From Candidatus Altimarinota bacterium (lineage in GTDB: Bacteria; Patescibacteriota; Gracilibacteria; BD1-5; UBA2023), in the NCBI GenBank assembly GCA_014377245.1, contig JACMPX010000041.1, positions 1-34,107 on the forward strand: a stretch of DNA of 34,107 nucleotides, in the 5' to 3' direction. The notes under the pieces are model-generated. The model saw nothing but the letters and a program-made list of their open reading frames with translations, ran no database searches and was not told the DNA's origin. This document shows, piece by piece, positions 1 through 9,361 of this stretch. Positions within the stretch are counted from its first letter, which is position 1. Every line of letters starts with the position of its first letter. The translations under genes were made by a program, and so were the position numbers.

Positions 1-566
1 TATCGAATGAAACCGCCGCAATAGAGATACTCAGATCTCAGTGGAAAACAGAAGATCGCATCAAAGAACTCGAAGCAAAGATTGATGCGCTCAGTAATAA
101 GACCCTAACAAATATTCAGACAGCAACTCTCCAGAGTACTAGTAATACCAACACTGGTATTCTGGAGTCTAGCACAGGAAACACGATTATACCGATATCT
201 GCAAAATTCCTCACTAGGATAATCACCAAGGTGAATCTATCACTCACAAAAAATAATGGGATCTATAGCCTCTATATATTCGATGCAAGTACAGAGTACT
301 CCACCTATTCAGATCCAAAATTTGGTATCGTAGTTATAGCAAGTCGTGTCCCGTACAATACTTGGCTCAAAAACTTCCAGGCAATAGATAAGACTATCTA
401 TGTCATCAATGAAACTAAAACCTATCCTTTTGTGAGTTTTTATCTCAATCCTCCAAAAGATGATGGTACTATCCGTGTAGTAATGCAAGTAGAGGCTCAG
501 ACACTACTCATCTCTATTCCCAAGTTGCGGTTCGCAGAATTCAAAGCTATGATGACCAAAAAATAG
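1..566 (+). CDS. Hypothetical protein, 3' part only (coiled coil plus C-terminal domain)
   Basis: The reading frame is already open at the window edge (first whole codon at position 3) and ends with TAG, so the N-terminus is missing. About 187 residues are visible. The first 30 or so are charged and heptad-like (QWKTEDRIKELEAKIDAL), suggesting the end of a coiled coil. A Ser/Thr/Asn-rich linker of about 40 residues follows, then a compact beta-rich domain of about 110 residues (GIYSLYIFDAS, TYPFVSFYLNPP). A GTG at 231 could be an internal start, but the frame is open well upstream, so I treat it as one gene. It contains no in-frame UGA. I do not recognise the family. The architecture (coiled coil, linker, small C-terminal domain) would fit a surface or scaffold protein, but that is inference. 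Confidence 0.75.
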   Translation, partial: SNETAAIEILRSQWKTEDRIKELEAKIDALSNKTLTNIQTATLQSTSNTNTGILESSTGNTIIPISAKFLTRIITKVNLSLTKNNGIYSLYIFDASTEYSTYSDPKFGIVVIASRVPYNTWLKNFQAIDKTIYVINETKTYPFVSFYLNPPKDDGTIRVVMQVEAQTLLISIPKLRFAEFKAMMTKK

Positions 567-573
567 TAGACTG

Positions 574-622
574 GCAGGATAGTGGTGAGTAGCTCGTATT
601 GAACTAGCTATCACTCTCCTGC
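574..622 (+). other. Imperfect stem-loop between genes
   Basis: GCAGGA (574-579) pairs with TCCTGC (617-622). After one mismatch AGTG pairs with CACT, and TAGCT/AGCTA pair near the loop. It lies just after the TAG of the upstream gene and before greA. No T-tract follows, so it is not a textbook intrinsic terminator. It could still end the upstream transcript or act in the greA leader. The rest of 567-696 shows nothing clear. Confidence 0.4.
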
Positions 623-696
623 TCATCTGCTCTAATTAACTCAGTCTTATCCAGACTATCAGACTAATACGCTAATCCAATAACCCACTATCTCCT

Positions 697-1173
697 ATGG
701 CTGATAAAAAAATCCTCCTCACTCGTGACGGACTCAATGAACTCCAGATTGAACTCCGCATCCTCCGCGAAGAGAAGCGTGTAGAAATAGCGGAAAAACT
801 CAAAGAAGCAATCTCCTATGGAGATCTCTCTGAGAATGCTGAGTACCAAGCAGCTCGTGATGATCAGGCTCAGATGGAGCTCCGTATCACTGAGCTCGAG
901 GAGATGCTAAAGCCAGGGGGCTATGAGATTATTGATGAGAAAAAAAAGAAAACAGGAATTAATGTCGGTTCTATCGTTACACTCGAAGAAATTGAGAAAA
1001 AAGAGACTATTACCTATACGATCGTCGGTTCTCAGGAAGCAAGTATTCTCGATAGTAAGATCAGCAATGAGTCTCCTATCGGTCGTGCTCTCATCGGGAA
1101 AAATACTGGTGATAATATCACCGTCACTTCTCCATCTGGAAAAACTGAGTACTCTATCCTCAAAGTTGCATAA
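697..1173 (+). CDS. greA: Transcription elongation factor GreA
   Basis: This factor binds in the secondary channel of RNA polymerase and triggers cleavage of the backtracked transcript 3' end. The 158-residue product has the family length and layout: an N-terminal antiparallel coiled coil (about residues 8-75) whose tip carries the conserved acidic stretch (YGDLSENAEYQAA, with the D and E that hold catalytic magnesium), then a C-terminal FKBP-like globular domain (about 80-158) ending in the usual SPxGRALIGK and tail region. The ATG at 697 gives the expected N-terminus; the leader is pyrimidine-rich (ctatctcct) with no Shine-Dalgarno. It has no UGA codon, unlike most neighbours. It stops with TAA, three bases before the next start, so cotranscription with the DUF212 gene is likely. 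Confidence 0.97.
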   Translation: MADKKILLTRDGLNELQIELRILREEKRVEIAEKLKEAISYGDLSENAEYQAARDDQAQMELRITELEEMLKPGGYEIIDEKKKKTGINVGSIVTLEEIEKKETITYTIVGSQEASILDSKISNESPIGRALIGKNTGDNITVTSPSGKTEYSILKVA

Positions 1174-1176
1174 TCT

Positions 1177-1605
1177 ATGTTTACAATCTTCCAATCTTTT
1201 CTCGAGACTCATACTATTGCTATACCTTTTATATCACTGATTGTTGCTATAATTATCAAGTGACTCGTTCATGCACTCAAGGGGAGATTTAGCGTAGCGA
1301 GGATGTTCTGAAGTGGTGGGATGCCATCAGCTCACTCGACATTTGTGATTGCACTATCGACTGCTATAGGACTCAAGTATGGACCCTGGAGTGATGAGTT
1401 CATGATCTGTCTCGTCGTATCTATCATCATCATCTACGATGCTATGAACGTGAGATATCAGGCTGGCCTCCATGCGAGAGTACTCAATCGTCTTACCCCA
1501 GATAATGGTGAGATACTCAATGAGTCGATGGGACATACGCCATTTGAAGCTCTAATTGGTGGTATCATATGATTTCTCACAGCTGTAATACTACTGGGAG
1601 TATAG
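1177..1605 (+). CDS. DUF212 / YuiD-like divergent PAP2 membrane protein
   Basis: Reading UGA as Gly gives a 142-residue protein that matches the small DUF212 (B. subtilis YuiD-like) family from end to end. It has an N-terminal hydrophobic helix, the signature GGMPSAHS at about residues 46-54, a central hydrophobic segment leading to YDAMNVRYQAG, and a C-terminal LNESMGHTPFEALIGG motif before a last membrane helix. In-frame UGA codons lie at 1261, 1309 and 1570 (codons 29, 45 and 132). The one at 1309 sits next to the GGMPS signature and the one at 1570 where the family has glycine. The family is called divergent PAP2 by similarity to acid phosphatases, but it lacks the full phosphatase signature and its function is unknown. 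It probably forms a short operon with greA. Confidence 0.9.
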
Positions 1606-1786
1606 ATAATTAGATATGCTCCTATTTCTTGATTTGATACTCAAGATAATCTCAAACATCTCTGGCACTATTACTACCTTGAATAGGATAAATAGATTGA
1701 ACAAGTTATTTTTAGTATAGAAACCTAAAAAATATATCCATGATACCTACTATGCCGTTTAGTAATTCTAGCCTTTTACTCTATCA
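1606..1786. other. Intergenic, 181 bases
   Basis: This is an AT-rich gap between the DUF212 gene and rlmN. It likely holds the rlmN promoter, but I could not identify a convincing -35/-10 pair. No open frame or strong hairpin is evident. Confidence 0.5.
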
Positions 1787-2881
1787 ATGTTCTCTATCCA
1801 CGATGAAGGCGCCATCATAGAACTTCTTGAGGCAAATGGACAAAAAAAATTCCGCTATGCTCAGATAGAGAATGCGATCTATAAGAATCTCGTGACTGAT
1901 TTCGATATGATCGAAACACTGCCTCAGTCGATCCGCGACCTACTCAAAGATAACTGTTCGTACAATTCTCTCTCCCTCCACAGTGAAAAGACTGATCCAG
2001 AAGGACAAACAACCAAGTTTCTCTTCACAACCCATGATGGCAAGATGATAGAAGCAGTGATCATGCGACATCTCTCAGGACGCAATACTCTCTGTGTGAG
2101 TTCTCAGGCAGGTTGCCCTATGGCTTGTACGTTCTGTGCGACAGGCAAACTCGGTCTCATTCGCAATCTCACATTCGCAGAGATCATCGACCAGATCATG
2201 TGGGCGATACACCACCTTGCAAAAGAAGACAAAAAACTCCGCAATATCGTCTATATGGGTATGGGTGAGCCACTCCTCAACTATGTCGAAGTATCCAAAT
2301 CCATCCATATCGCCTGTGCTCAGAAAAAACTCGATCTCTCGAATCGTCGTATCACAGTATCAACATGTGGTATTGCCCCTCGTATTATCGATTTTGCCCG
2401 AGACTTTCCTCAGGTATCTCTCGCGATCTCTCTCCATGCACCCAACGATGAAGCAAGACGAAAAATTATGCCCGTCGAGAATACGTACCCGATTGATGTC
2501 CTCATGGCGTCTATCGAGGAATATGTCCGCATCACAAACAAGCGAGTATTCTATGAATATATCATGATAAATGGTGTCACAGATCGCATCGAGTACGCAA
2601 CTCAACTCGGTAAACTATTGCAGGGTAAACTCGCACATGTGAACTTCATCCCATATAATCCAGGTGAAGGAACTGATAGCAATGGATATCTCCCCACGAG
2701 TAAGATAATCATCAAAAAATTCCAGTCAACGCTCGATAACTATGGTATCCCCTCGACTATCCGTCATACAATGGGTGATGATATCGATGCTGCGTGTGGG
2801 CAACTCGCACTCAAAGAAGAGTGAAAGAGCCTAGCCACAGAGATCGGTCGCACACTCGGGAAAACTCAGAACAAAATTTAA
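1787..2881 (+). CDS. rlmN: 23S rRNA (adenine-2503-C2)-methyltransferase RlmN
   Basis: RlmN is a radical-SAM enzyme that methylates C2 of A2503 in 23S rRNA and of A37 in some tRNAs. The 364-residue product carries the radical-SAM cysteine cluster motif CPMACTFC (Cys110, Cys114, Cys117), the SAM-binding MGMGEPLLN region, and the methyl-carrying cysteine near the end (DIDAACGQL, Cys337). A UGA at 2822 (codon 346), just after the usual RlmN end point, is read through to a TAA at 2879-2881, adding an 18-residue tail typical of family members with a short C-terminal helix. It has the normal bacterial length. Upstream is a 181-base gap, so it probably has its own promoter; the start is preceded by actctatca with no Shine-Dalgarno. 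Confidence 0.96.
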
Positions 2882-2891
2882 TACCATTCTT

Positions 2892-3209
2892 ATGGAATCC
2901 AATAATACTTCTACTGTCTCAGCAAAAGAAAAACCGTCACGCAAACAGGCACAACGTGATGCTCGCCGAGCCAAGATAGTCGAGAAAGCAAAGCGAAAAC
3001 TTAAAGTTGCCAAAAAAGCAGAGCGTAAACTCGTGGTCAAAGCAGAGAGAGTTAAGGCAAACAAGCGAGAAAATAGCAAACGTAAACTCGTGAGAAAAAT
3101 TCAAGTGAGAGAAGAGGCAGGTACGCTGAAAAAAACAGACACACCAATATCCAAAGCTAAAAAGAAAGTATTCGTAAAAGATAATTTCGGAATACCACAG
3201 AAGAAATAG
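2892..3209 (+). CDS. Small highly basic coiled-coil protein, unknown
   Basis: This 105-residue protein is dominated by Lys, Arg, Ala and Val with few hydrophobics, e.g. RKQAQRDARRAKIVEKAKRK. It should be a long charged helix that binds nucleic acid or ribosomes. It begins 10 bases after the rlmN stop, so it is probably cotranscribed with that rRNA methyltransferase, and the TPR gene follows 36 bases later. It has no UGA codon. I do not recognise a family: low-complexity basic proteins of this type occur in many small genomes and similarity alone would not define a function. Codon use looks like that of its neighbours, which supports a real gene rather than a chance frame. Confidence 0.7.
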   Translation: MESNNTSTVSAKEKPSRKQAQRDARRAKIVEKAKRKLKVAKKAERKLVVKAERVKANKRENSKRKLVRKIQVREEAGTLKKTDTPISKAKKKVFVKDNFGIPQKK

Positions 3210-3245
3210 ATTGATTTTTTGCTACATGTCACTATAATCAAATTC

Positions 3246-3803
3246 ATGAATCCAACTATACCGAGTCCTCTTGATGACATCATCCTCACTATCGAGACTC
3301 TCAAAAGTGAAAGTCGATATACAGAGGCTCGTCAGACTGCACTACAAGCACTCAGCAAATATACTGATGACTATCGTATCTATGAGGAGCTCGCTGATAT
3401 CTACATCTTCGAGGAGAATCTAGATAAAGCCGAAGAGGTCATCTCATACGCTCGTGCACTCCATCCTGAATCAGGTACTGGAGCCTACCTTGAGGGATAT
3501 ATTGCAGTGGCTCGTGGGGATTTTGATAGGGCGATATCTATACTCACTATAGCAAATACCAAGTTTCCTAATAATGCTGAAATAATACGCAATCTCGGCT
3601 GGTCATATGTGATGCGAGGTGAGATATCGAGATGACTCGGACTCCTCAGGCGTGCCTATGCACTCGCACCGACAGATATTATGATTATCAACGATCTCGG
3701 AGTAGCCCTGATGGCGAGCTGAGCAGAGATCGAGGCAAGAGAACTCTTCAAGAAAAGTGGACACACGGTATGACTCGGTGCTATCGAAGCAATGGATAGC
3801 TAA
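3246..3803 (+). CDS. TPR-repeat protein
   Basis: The 185-residue protein consists of tandem tetratricopeptide repeats, a helical scaffold for protein contacts. Repeats with the typical W/L-G-A-P spacing are visible at about residues 20-52 (YTEARQTALQALSKYTDDY), 54-86 (LDKAEEVISYARALHPES), 88-120 (FDRAISILTIANTKFPNN), 122-150 and 152-180. UGA codons at 3633, 3720 and 3771 supply glycines at repeat positions where glycine is common (e.g. MRGEISRGLGLL). ATG at 3246 is preferred over an in-frame TTG at 3219 because the first repeat starts soon after it. There is no signal peptide, so it should be cytoplasmic. Partner unknown; a TPR gene after an rRNA-modification gene gives no specific hint. Confidence 0.88.
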
Positions 3804-3825
3804 TTGTAGATGAGTAAGATGGTAA

Positions 3826-3854
3826 TTGGTGATTAGCTGCAACACTAATATACT
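3826..3854 (+). promoter_or_regulatory. Possible sigma70-type promoter for the YceD-like gene
   Basis: TTGGTG (3826-3831), a 17-base spacer and TATACT (3849-3854) lie about 50 bases upstream of the start at 3906. The -10 is good and the -35 only partial. Confidence 0.45.
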
Positions 3855-3905
3855 ATTATCCTACTCGGCTATCTACTACCCTACTAATTACTACCTTATT
3901 ACTCT

Positions 3906-4274
3906 ATGTTCACACTCCCTGTATGAGATCTTATATCCAGCTACACTGGTGACTCTCGTGAGTTTGTTTTTGCAGGCCCTATATTCGATGGATACTATGA
4001 GGATATCAGATTCTTGTCTGATCTCGAGTTCGCTGTTTCTATCATGACTCTCGATAACGGCATATACGTCTCATGGAGTTACCTCAGGACAACTGTTGAA
4101 TACGAGGGCAAGAGAGAGATTATCGATCTCTCTCCATTCGATCGTACGTGGAAGATAAAGCTCAAAGTATGAGATCCTGATGATATATCAGAAATAGATA
4201 TGCGTACGCAGACAATAGATCTCGGACCCGTCATACGTGAGGAGATCATCATGGAGTGCTGCAATAGTTTCTAG
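3906..4274 (+). CDS. YceD/DUF177-like protein
   Basis: The 122-residue product resembles the DUF177 family, to which YceD (large ribosomal subunit rRNA accumulation protein) belongs. The visible features are an N-terminal beta-rich part, a segment with a WSYLRTTVEYE strand and, near the C-terminus, the family hallmark IDLGPVIREEIIMECC. In longer homologues the segment after this hallmark usually carries a CxxC/Cys-rich tail and a DPR motif; here the protein ends at once, so it is a short version. UGA codons at codons 7 and 89. In many bacteria yceD precedes rpmF; here no rpmF follows. Its TAG (4272-4274) overlaps the TAG of the convergent FemAB gene through the palindrome CTAG. The family call is moderate, based on the C-terminal motif. 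Confidence 0.6.
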
Positions 4275-5251
4275 TGCTGTATGATTTTTTTGAGGTTCTG
4301 CAGTATTCGGAATCATCTATATTTCCATGAGAGTGGGAATATTATTTTTTTGGGTAACTCGAGTATCTCTCCGCCAAATCGAGACTTGAAAAAACTCACT
4401 CCAGCGAGTGCATCATCGCCAATGCCCGGCTTCGATACACCGAGAAAATCGTAGAATTGACTCCCTCGCGATTTTGCTATACGGATAGCATCCCACTGGA
4501 GTAGATATGACCCGAATACCTTGCGATCTCAGGCATCTGATGAACTCGCTCCATAGTAATAGATGGCTCGTTCTGGAGTGAACACGAATATCCCACCAGC
4601 GATCACTCGTCCCTCGAAACTGGCAAAGTAGAGTCATCACTGTTTGTACTGTTCCAGATATCGGATGAATATATCATAGTATGAACGACTGTTGCCAAAG
4701 AAACTATCTCGAGAGAGTGTATCTATAAGGAGCCTCATCCAGATGTCGAGATTTTCTTTGGTTGACTCAACTGCTTCGATCTGGACTCATTTTTTTATAG
4801 CGGTGCGGATATTGTAGCGTCACTTCTCATGCATCTGAGCGAGAATCTGATCCTCAGACTGAGTCAGATCTATAGTTCTAGTGTATGGAATCAAGAATTC
4901 TTTATATACTCCTTCTCGAGATCAGTTTAGATTACTGAGATTCAGCTGATCGATCGGCTCTATCTGAAAAAATAATACTCATCTCTCCCTGAGGATAAGA
5001 AGCAACTCTGTGATATACTCCTGCCAATCAGATCCAATCTGAGTCTGTGATACTCCAATTGCAAATGCACCAAAAAATCCGAGTCCAATGGACCGAATCT
5101 CAATAAGTAAACATGTAGATTCAGCCTCTCAAAAATAAAAAGTCTCTCGGGCTTGCCCAGAATCTGTGAGGATATCAGCCCAGATAGATGATTGCCAGAA
5201 TGATAGATGAGAGTTCTCTATATCAGACGCTGAGATAAAACGATACTGCAT
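4271..5251 (-). CDS. FemAB/MurM-type peptidoglycan bridge aminoacyltransferase
   Basis: Enzymes of this family use aminoacyl-tRNA to add amino acids to the stem peptide of lipid-linked peptidoglycan precursors. With UGA as Gly (nine in-frame UGAs) a 326-residue protein appears with the expected tandem GNAT-like folds. Diagnostic stretches are MHEKGRYNIRTAIKKGV (about residues 150-167), the surface-loop segment YFASFEGRVIAGGIFVF, then YYYGASSSDAGDRK and LLQWDAIRIAKSRG followed by FYDFLGV. These fit FemX/FmhB and related BacA-like proteins. The start ATG at 5251 gives the family N-terminus. In the standard code the gene is shattered. It is divergent from the STAS gene and convergent with the YceD-like gene. 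The amino acid added and the lipid acceptor cannot be told from sequence. Confidence 0.9.
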
Positions 5252-5293
5252 ACTCAAAGTGTACAAAAAAAAGTGGAAAAGCAAGAAAAAAAG

Positions 5294-5322
5294 TTGCAAG
5301 AGAAGATGAAAACTGATATACT
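5294..5322 (+). promoter_or_regulatory. Sigma70-type promoter for the STAS gene
   Basis: TTGCAA (5294-5299), a 17-base spacer and TATACT (5317-5322) lie 29 bases upstream of the ATG at 5352. The same TTGCAA with a 17-base spacer recurs at 14106 and 15203, which raises confidence. Confidence 0.65.
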
Positions 5323-5351
5323 ATTTATATATTTCTTATTTTACTCTATAT

Positions 5352-5708
5352 ATGCTCACTCAACTTGAGGTCAATAAATCCTCTACCAATACTGGTGTCA
5401 AGATATTCGCATTCAAATGAGAACTCGATGAAACCAATGTGGATACTACTTTTCCGAATATTATTATTGAAATTGGTGATTTTTCTCGATCTCGTACGCT
5501 TTTCGATCTCAGTGCACTCACATATCTCAATAGTAAATCTATCGGATACATCGCTGATGTTGCTCAGCGTACTGAGGATGGAAGTGGTAAGTTTGCACTC
5601 TGTGCTCTCTCGAGTGAGGTATACGATACACTCGACCTCGTCGGGATCACATCTATTGTTCCAGTATTTGAGACTCTTGAGGCTGCAGTCGCTGAATTAT
5701 CGAAATAA
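5352..5708 (+). CDS. STAS-domain protein (anti-sigma factor antagonist-like)
   Basis: STAS proteins of the SpoIIAA/RsbV type bind partner kinases or anti-sigma factors and are controlled by phosphorylation of a serine. The 118-residue product is a single STAS domain: first strand FKGELDETNV, a central LFDLSALTYLNSKSIGYI in the place of the usual DLSxVxFxDSxGLG, and a final helix FETLEAAVAELSK. The glycine of FKGELD, invariant in this family, is encoded by UGA at 5418 (codon 23), so the gene begins 87 bases upstream of the GTG-like start that the standard code would suggest. A serine is kept at the phosphorylation site region (NSKS). No kinase or anti-sigma gene is adjacent. The next gene starts 26 bases downstream. 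Confidence 0.88.
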
Positions 5709-5734
5709 TCAAACCATAAATATACATACTATAT

Positions 5735-6994
5735 ATGCCCGTATTCTATAAGAGTGTCGACGCACTATCATATCCTCCAGAAAAAATCCCTAATGGCAGG
5801 GAATGAGGAACTATGGATACCAAGCTAGAACTCGCAATTCTCAAAAATGCTATACAAGGAGAAAAAGATATGATAAAAAGAAAAGAACTCCAGAGAAAAC
5901 TGAGTCGTATGGAACTATTCGATCGATTGCAGGATGGTACAGATACCAAAGATGAGAAAACAAAAGAAGATATCCAAAAAATCCTCAAGTGAAAAAATAC
6001 TGAAACTTACAGCAACTCTGATCTCCTCACTCTTCGTAAGAAAAATATCGACATAGCAAGTCTCACTCTCGTGAACAGAGACAATCCTGATACAGCAGTA
6101 AAGTCAAATGAACTCAAATCAGGAGATTCTTTTACTGTGAATTTTGGATCGAATCCGAGTCTCCGTGAGCATACAGGTGCTGGTGATATCCTCCCTCCAT
6201 CAGTACACAAGGTAAGAATCAATGGAGTTGATTGTAAACGCAACAATAGTCCTCGTCCTGGATACTATGATCCCAAGTGAAAATATCAGAGAATCTATGA
6301 TGGATACACTATCGAGATCATGGGAGTTGGAGTGGTAAAAGAGGAAGATAATAAGGCAAATGAGATGCAGTGGAAAAAATCAAGAATGTCTGAAATGGAA
6401 GATAATGATTGAAAAGTACTTGCGAATACTGAAGAGGATACAAGTTTAGTAAAAGAATATGAGGAACGAGTAACAAGAAGACTTGAAAATAGAGAAAAAT
6501 TTAAAAATTATAATCCTGAAAATAGGGATAAATTTATGAAATTCTTTTGAGATATTGTACAAAGAGAAACAACTAAATATGGAATTCCAGAGAAAATCCT
6601 AGTAGATAATCTATTTGCACGTGAGAACGCAAAATTTGATCCAAGTATCAAAAATCCATACTCATCAGCACATTGATTTTGACAAATTATTTCTGGAACA
6701 TGGAAATTAGTAGAAGATAGCATATTATTCGAAGATCTCGATAGAAATAATCCTGAGGATCAAATTCGTGCGACCTGTGCATATCTCAGTCACATTAAAA
6801 ATCTTAAAAATTGTTCATGGTGAGATGCCGTTGTATATTATCACACTGGACCTGGATTTTCTAATAAAGATGTTCAAACAGCGATGTCCGTGAATGCCCC
6901 GATTGTCAGACACATGAAGAATATAGATAATCCAACAGCTCAAGATTATATAAATTGAGCAAAAAAATATTATTGAATCAATGAAGTTGTCTAA
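5735..6994 (+). CDS. Lytic-transglycosylase-like (SLT/lysozyme fold) protein
   Basis: The 419-residue protein has ten in-frame UGA codons. The N-terminal two thirds are charged and helical (KNAIQGEKDMIKRKELQRKL) with a beta-rich insert at about 125-170, and are unrecognised. Residues from about 285 look like an SLT/lysozyme-type domain: a helix with the presumed catalytic glutamate in ARENAKFDPS (Glu297), then NPYSSAHGFGQIISGTW as in the G-x-x-Q motif, and a later AYLSHIKNL...VVYYHTGPG repeat helix. Such enzymes cut glycan strands between MurNAc and GlcNAc. No signal peptide or membrane helix is visible, so export is unclear: it could be cytoplasmic, phage-like or non-classically secreted. 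Its TAA overlaps the convergent exonuclease gene's TAG. The domain call is by motif only. Confidence 0.72.
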
Positions 6995-8163
6995 AACAAT
7001 CTCCCCTGCCCCTCTGGAACTCAATTCTGGAGAGGTTTTTGTATCCCATAGAGCCTCTTGATATCTGCCTTGAGCTCATATCCGACGAGTTCGATATCCG
7101 AGTTGAGAAGATAGGTGATGAATCAGATACAGTCCACCACAGTCGAGTCGATCGTATATATCTCATTATGATATCCGATACAGATTTTGCCATATAGATC
7201 AGTCGAGATGATGACTTGGTTGATCGTTGAGATCTCTATCTGAGATTGGAGTTCGTCGAGTTGCCTGATTGTATCGATTGTATGTGTATCTACTTTTTTA
7301 GTTTCTTTTTTTATCGCCTGCAGACTCTGTGGTATGAGTGATCGGAACTCATACTGCCCGAGAAGTGCTATATAGGCAGGATAGCTCACTCCAGGAGCAA
7401 ATGGTGTCTCAGGGAGACTCGATACATCGAGATCCGTCACAATCGATGCGAGTTGCTGTGATAGAAATGCGTTTTCTTTTTGTGATATCAACACCTCTTG
7501 CATCTTGGGAGTCAGCTCATCGAGATGATCATATATTCACTGCAGAGTTCCATATTTCGAGAGGAGGTCGACAGCCTTCTTCGGACCGAATCCTGCAATC
7601 CCAGGGATATTATCAGATGCATCACCCACAATCGCAAGGTAGTCACAGACTTGCTGGTATGGTACGCCGAATTTTTCGATGACATCTTTTTCTTTGAGGA
7701 ATTTTTGCTTCATCGCATCGAATATGTGGACATGTCCATCTCGGACGAACTGACAGAGATCCTTGTCTGATGAGACTATCACAATTTGATACTCGTTGTT
7801 CTCATGCTGATGTGCGATCGATCCGATGATATCGTCTGCCTCATATCACTCACGTGAAAGAGTCTCGATACCAGCCGCAGCAAATAGTGCAAAAACCCCA
7901 TCAATCTGAGATCTAAGATTATCAGGCATACGTTCACGGGTTCACTTATACTGCGTATATATCTCCGAGCGGAAGCTCGCTCCTACATCAGTCGTCACTA
8001 TGAGTGAAGCGTCAGGATTCTCAGCGGCGAGTCACTTCAAAAATTTTGCTACACCGAATACGGCATTCACACACAGACCGGATCGAGTCGTCATCTCGGG
8101 AATAGCATAGAACATCCGATATATCAGATTGTAGGCATCGATGACAAAGAGAGTTTTTTTCAT
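6991..8163 (-). CDS. PolA-type 5'-3' exonuclease with remnant of a 3'-5' exonuclease domain
   Basis: The first ~290 of 390 residues are the FEN-like 5'-3' exonuclease of DNA polymerase I: LFVIDAYNLIYRMFYAIPEM, YKGTRERMPD, GYEADDIIGSIA, SSDKDLCQF and VGDASDNIPGIAGFGPKKA carry the metal-binding acidic residues and the helix-hairpin-helix. Six UGAs are read as Gly. After this comes a ~100-residue tail (VIISTDLYGKICIGYH ... LVGYELKADIKRLYG) that resembles the start of the PolA 3'-5' exonuclease-like domain and then stops at TAG; no polymerase domain follows. It is therefore a stand-alone primer-removal nuclease or a truncated PolA. It starts one base after the Nudix stop at the end of the thymidylate operon. 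A separate polymerase would have to be elsewhere. Confidence 0.88.
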
Positions 8164-8164
8164 A

Positions 8165-8728
8165 TTATACGAGTTTTTTTATTTTCTCTATCATATCGAG
8201 CATTCATTTTTCTCCAATATATTTTTCGATTCACTCGATATCGAACCATCTAATATCATCTACCTCAGACTCTTGTCGAGCAAATAGTGTATCTTCAGAA
8301 ATAGCAGCAAGATATATGATATCATAATGATGATGTGCTGGCTGAAATATACCAGAAGAGCTAGTACGGTCAGAGACATCCCACATCTGTACAGAAAATA
8401 TATCATCAAATATTCCTGGTTCTTGTATGATACCTGATTCCTCATGGAACTCACGAGTAGCAACAGCGAGTACATCCGTCTCGCCATCACAATGTCATCC
8501 AAATTGTGTCCATTCTTGATATTTTTTATGGAACATGAGAAGTACTTTGGTTTTCTCAAGATTGGTAATAAGCATAGATCCTGTAATATGTCCTCTCATA
8601 TTATTTTTCACGAAAGCAAAATCCTCATATTCACGAATCCAACTTATAGTTTGGTCTGTATATAATTTTTCGATAAGAAAATCGCGGCCGTGTTGTTCGA
8701 GAGATAAGATAAGGGATGGGATAGACAT
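8165..8728 (-). CDS. Nudix hydrolase
   Basis: The 187-residue protein belongs to the larger Nudix group that starts with a ~65-residue N-terminal helical part, then GHITGSMLITN, then HKKYQEWTQFGGH. The Nudix box is at about residues 78-99 (GGHCDGETDVLAVATREFHEESGI, split here as two pieces: GGHCDGETD and REFHEESGI). The catalytic REx2EE is intact. The second Gly of GGH is encoded by UGA, as are two glycines near the C-terminus. The HHHYDIIYLA and ESEVDDIRWF segments are typical. The substrate is unknown, but the position between tmk and the exonuclease suggests nucleotide pool cleaning (inference). Start 5 bases after the tmk stop. Confidence 0.9.
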
Positions 8729-8733
8729 ATATA

Positions 8734-9351
8734 CTATATTTTTATTTTTTGTACTATTCTTTCAAAAATCTCCTGCTGTGATCCACTCGCATCAATACGG
8801 ATGAATCTATTTTTCATGATATCCAACTTTTCACACTTATCATACCCACGAACAATAGAGTGAAAAAAATCAGATCCCATCTTCTCCCACTTATCTCATA
8901 CAGCGTCGAATGTACGAGAGAGTGCGGTCTCCACATCGATATCCATATAGAATACGATATCTGGTAATATGCCTCGTATTGCATCTTGATTCACCGATAA
9001 TATGGTATCGATACCAAGCCCCTGGGCCTCACCCTGATAGGCACAAGACGATAGGAATGATCTATCTGATACAACTATCTGACCAGATTCTAGTGCAGGC
9101 TTGACAACAGTATGGAGCGTCTGTGTACGAGCTGCGGTATATAGATATGCATTTGTGAGGGGATGCATCAGCTCATTTGCCCACTCTTTTCCTTGGCAGA
9201 GATGTCGGATATCCTCAGCGATCGGAGTCGATCCTGGCTCACGGACGTGGAGGATCTTCTCATTTCCATACTTCTCACACAAAAACTCTACCAGTTTTTT
9301 TGACTGAGTAGACTTTCCTGACCCGACGATACCTTCAAAAACGATATACAT
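8734..9351 (-). CDS. tmk: Thymidylate kinase
   Basis: dTMP kinase phosphorylates dTMP to dTDP with ATP. The 205-residue product has the P-loop FEGIVGSGKSTQ (residues 5-16), the DRx motif in VVSDRSFLSSCAYQG and a following LPDIVFYMDIDVETALSR strand-helix; the lid region contains one UGA-coded Gly (AVGDKWEKMG). The family usually has an acidic residue (D or E) at the third position of the P-loop motif (G-x-D/E-G); here it is Val9. DRY is DRS-F. Both are small departures, and the overall fit is clear. Direct neighbours are thyA (10 bases upstream) and the Nudix gene, so it makes the next step after dTMP synthesis. Confidence 0.95.
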
Positions 9352-9361
9352 AAATAAAAAA

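Noticed and set aside
3826-4047. Plus-strand frame of 73 codons before the YceD-like gene
   Set aside because: Low-complexity translation, and it overlaps the better gene starting at 3906 in another frame.
7012-7045. Possible terminator hairpin CCTCT...AGAGG followed by five Ts
   Set aside because: The stem is short and it lies inside the coding end of the exonuclease gene; weak support.
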